A stretch of 51,680 nucleotides of DNA from Tieghemiomyces parasiticus (lineage: Eukaryota > Kickxellomycota > Dimargaritomycetes > Dimargaritales > Dimargaritaceae). Below are positions 49,160 through 51,680 of this stretch, one piece after another. The notes beneath the pieces are model-generated. The model saw only the letters and a program-made list of their open reading frames with translations. It searched no databases and was not told where the DNA came from. The stretch lies in contig JANBPT010000240.1 in NCBI GenBank assembly GCA_027575765.1, positions 1 to 51,680 on the forward strand. The letters run 5' to 3'. The translations under genes and the position numbers were made by a program. Every line of letters begins with the position of its first letter. The stretch's first letter is position 1.

Positions 49160-50838
49160 ATGGACATTGACAATGCCGTCGCCGAATTTCTGGAGGTGGA
49201 GGGCAAGCGCGCCCCTGCCCAGCTCCAACCGTACTACCAGGATTTCCAGCAGCTCTACGCGTCTAAGTAAGTGCGATCCCTGACCGTCACCTACCTCGGG
49301 AAGGCCAGAAGTACGGACAGGCAACTGTGCTGGTTCCCATCTGCGTACCCTACCCAAGGTCCGACCACTGTCACAACTTGGGCGTCTGCATATTCTCCTC
49401 CGAACCGAAAGCCATCGGCATCCGCTGCCAATCCACCTGAAACTAATCAACACTCTTAATTACCGACCCCAACATGCCCCCATCACCGCAGGCTCTGGCA
49501 CCAGCTGACCCTCAAGGTGGAGGATTTCACTCGGCAGCCCGAGGCGGAAGGCCTTGTCGTCCCACTGTACGAACACTTCATCTTAGACTGGGAGAAGAAA
49601 ATGAACCCGGTCAAGTCCGTCCTTATTGCCCTGACTGTCGCCCGGCAGTACCACGGTAAGTTGAGGCGAAAAGCCAATACACACTATTCCTTTCCTCACT
49701 TATATCCTTCTGCGCCACCATTTTATACCTTGCTAATCCACGTTTGCTCATAATTTCACCACGCATGCCCCCCTCTCCCGGCCCACAGACTACCAGCGGG
49801 CTCTCGATCTCTTGCAGGAGATCCAGGGAAACCTGGACCACGATGACACCCGGGACGCCATGATCCTGGCCCACCTGGAGGCCGGCCACTTTTACCTTCT
49901 CATGGGCAACTTGGATGCCACCGCTGAGGCAATGGAGAAGGCCGAGAAGACGCTTGATACCTTCAACACCGTGGACCCGGTCATCCATGCCAGTTTCTAT
50001 CGGGTGTCGGCCGACTACTACAAGGCTAAGGCCGAGTTCGCGGAGTACTACAAGAACGCCCTACTCTACCTCGCCTGCATTTCTCTGGACACTCTGAGCA
50101 CTGCCGAGAAGGCCGAGCGCGCCCAGGACCTGGCCCTGGCCGCCCTGCTCAGTGACAAGATCTACAACTTTGGCGACTTGGTAAGTGGACTCCTCCCTCT
50201 CGCCCAGTAGGGTGCCGCCTACATCGCGGTGTATCTATCCCCTTCATAACTACAATGACCCTCAATCTCTATACGGCCTTTCCTTACACTAGGCATCTTC
50301 TCCGCTTACCTATCCCTATCATCCGTCCACCTCCCTCCAATTTCCGCCCCCTTAGCTCATGCACCCCATCCTCGATGCACTCAAGGGCACCGAGCAGGCC
50401 TGGCTGTGCGACATTCTACTGGCCTTCAACTCAGGCGACATCGGCGCATTCGAGACCCTCTCCTCACACTTCAGCAAGCAGCCCATCCTACAGAGCCATC
50501 TCGCTTTTCTGCGCCAGAAGGTCTGCCTTATGACCCTAATCGAGGTCATGTTCAAGCGTATCTCCGTCGACCGGCGCATGTCCTTCGAGGAGATCGCCAA
50601 GGCTATCCGCCTGCCTCTGGAGGAGGTAGAGCACTTGGTCATGAAGGCACTCTCGCTAGGTCTAATCCGTGGTTCCATCGATCAGGTCGACCAGGTGGTC
50701 AACGTCCAGTGGGTCCAGCCCCGCTACCTGGATAAGAAGCAAATCCGGAATATGGCCGAGCAGCTCAGCCAGTGGGAGGATAAGGTGCGCAAGATCGCCT
50801 CTGAGATGGAGGACGATACCCCCGAACTATTTGCGTAG
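49160..50838 (+). CDS. RPN9: 26S proteasome lid subunit Rpn9 (PSMD13)
   Basis: A PCI-domain scaffold subunit of the 19S lid. Four exons, 49160-49266, 49492-49655, 49789-50180 and 50356-50838, give 381 residues, normal for the family. The junctions restore conserved segments: LYASKLWHQLTLKVEDF across intron 1, ARQYHDYQRALDLLQEI across intron 2, and IYNFGDLLMHPILDALKG across intron 3. The N-terminal helical repeats contain GHFYLLMGNLDATAEAMEKAEKTL. The C-terminal PCI winged-helix includes RISVDRRMSFEEIAKAIRLPLEEVEHLVMKALSLGLIRGSIDQVDQVV, and the tail WEDKVRKIASEMED is typical. All donors are GTAAGT-like. The gene is divergent from the RabGAP gene. Confidence 0.97.
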
Positions 50839-51220
50839 CGCTCGAACCTAGTGGCATCACCCTGAGGCGGCTATCATCGATCAGGTCGCGACCAAAGTAT
50901 CGTCTTGCGTTTTACCAGGCCATTTAGCTCACTCTACAGCTCAGTAAACGAAACGTTTCTTTAATTTGCAACGGCTATTGTGTCCTACCATATTTACGGG
51001 ATGGGTATTTTGCTGATACTATGTAGAAGGATAGACAATAGGTGATTAAAGGTACAAGCCATGACGCCATTGCTGGTGGCTATGGAAAATGGTACGGTCG
51101 CTAAAACCACCCACTTCCGCATCCCTCGCAACTGAAATTTACCAATTTATTACACGCAATTCGAACCCAACGCTGAGGGCCAAGGTTTGCATCAAGTAGC
51201 GTCGATAGTCATCTAGGTTA
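50839..51220. other. Convergent 3' region of RPN9 and the right-edge gene
   Basis: No gene is seen. The sequence is relatively A/T-rich and should hold the 3' ends of both genes. Confidence 0.5.
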
Positions 51221-51680
51221 TTACAAAACGGCGGTGGAGAGGCCTGGAGCAAAGAACTCTGCACTGTTGTCGTAGACCTTGTAATGAAGAACAGTGGGAG
51301 TGACGAGGCCGGGTGGGCACTGCGGGCCGCGTAGGATCGAGAGCTAAGAGGCGGCGGATATATAAGGGGGAGGGATCGAAAGCCAAGGGCACAGGAGGAG
51401 GGTTAAATCGGTGCCGGGCGGGAGGAGCGCTACCGATAAACGTAGGTCGGGAGAGGAGCGGACGGGCTTGGGGGCCCGCCCATTGGCCCACACCACTCAA
51501 CCTACATCCCGTTAGCCCTGTCCGCTCGCCTCCGGCCGGCCGGAGACTACTTACCTGACCGTGCACGTCGTGGGACTGACCACTGGTCAAGGGCTCGACC
51601 TGAAGGACCAGAGTGGCCAGCCCGGACAGCGCCTTGAGGAGGTAGTCGTAGCCGCGGGTGGCCGGTTGGGAGTCGGCCGC
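51221..51680 (-). CDS. Unidentified gene, 3' end only, cut by the right edge
   Basis: I do not recognise this protein. The minus strand enters the window in an open frame (51680-51555) reading AADSQPATRGYDYLLKALSG and continuing ATLVLQVEPLTSGQ up to a CAG|GTAAGT donor. A last exon of 57 bases (51277-51221) follows an ACAAG acceptor and encodes VYDNSAEFFAPGLSTAVL with a TAA stop. Both boundaries are in phase 0 and the intron is 277 bases, within the range seen here. Codons are biased to C or G endings, supporting real coding sequence. Most of the gene lies beyond the window. Confidence 0.5.

Noticed and set aside
51140..51215. Minus-strand GGGTTCGAATT, resembling a tRNA B box
   Set aside because: T-stem and acceptor stem do not pair, and the final C of the B box is missing.

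Overview
The window is nuclear DNA of a fungus. Genes carry GT-AG introns of roughly 130-410 bases, many with GTAAGT donors. The proteins are conserved eukaryotic ones: actin, Cdc48, the PP2A B55 subunit, the COMPASS subunit Swd1/RBBP5, the proteasome subunit Rpn9, and cytosolic and mitochondrial ribosomal proteins. A leucine-biosynthesis enzyme argues against an animal. GC-rich third codon positions, fairly long introns and very short first coding exons suggest an early-diverging lineage (Zoopagomycota/Kickxellomycotina-like); that placement is inference. I saw no prokaryotic operon, CRISPR array, rRNA, convincing tRNA or intact transposon.

Layout, left to right: an unidentified minus-strand gene running off the left edge (203-618); about 5 kb without a supportable gene; CDC55/B55 (-); a bHLH-zipper factor (-); mitochondrial uL4m (-) divergent from cytosolic eL43 (+); SWD1/RBBP5 (+, seven exons); actin (+, two exons); a four-CBS-domain protein (-); about 3 kb without a supportable gene; a 1113-residue leucine-pathway fusion (+); CDC48 (+); a DUG1/CNDP-type dipeptidase (+); an isopenicillin-N-synthase-like Fe(II)/2-oxoglutarate oxygenase (-, four exons); uL16 (+); a TBC1D8/9-type RabGAP (-) divergent from RPN9 (+); and an unidentified minus-strand gene cut by the right edge.

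The genes do not form one pathway; this is mostly a housekeeping neighbourhood with loose themes of translation (uL4m, eL43, uL16), ubiquitin/proteasome work (CDC48, RPN9) and signalling (CDC55, CBS protein, RabGAP). The most unusual item is the fusion at 27543-30884. One uninterrupted reading frame joins a complete Leu2-like 3-isopropylmalate dehydrogenase to a complete aconitase-superfamily isomerase (LeuC-like plus LeuD-like parts). If the second half acts on isopropylmalate, one polypeptide carries out two consecutive steps of leucine synthesis. Other observations worth a look are a low-complexity insertion inside the fourth CBS motif, a very long bHLH loop, an octamer (ATCCGTCA) recurring in the leaders of actin, uL16 and eL43, and several unresolved exon-like stretches.

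All exon boundaries were read by eye from splice consensus, reading-frame phase and family conservation; no transcript data were available.
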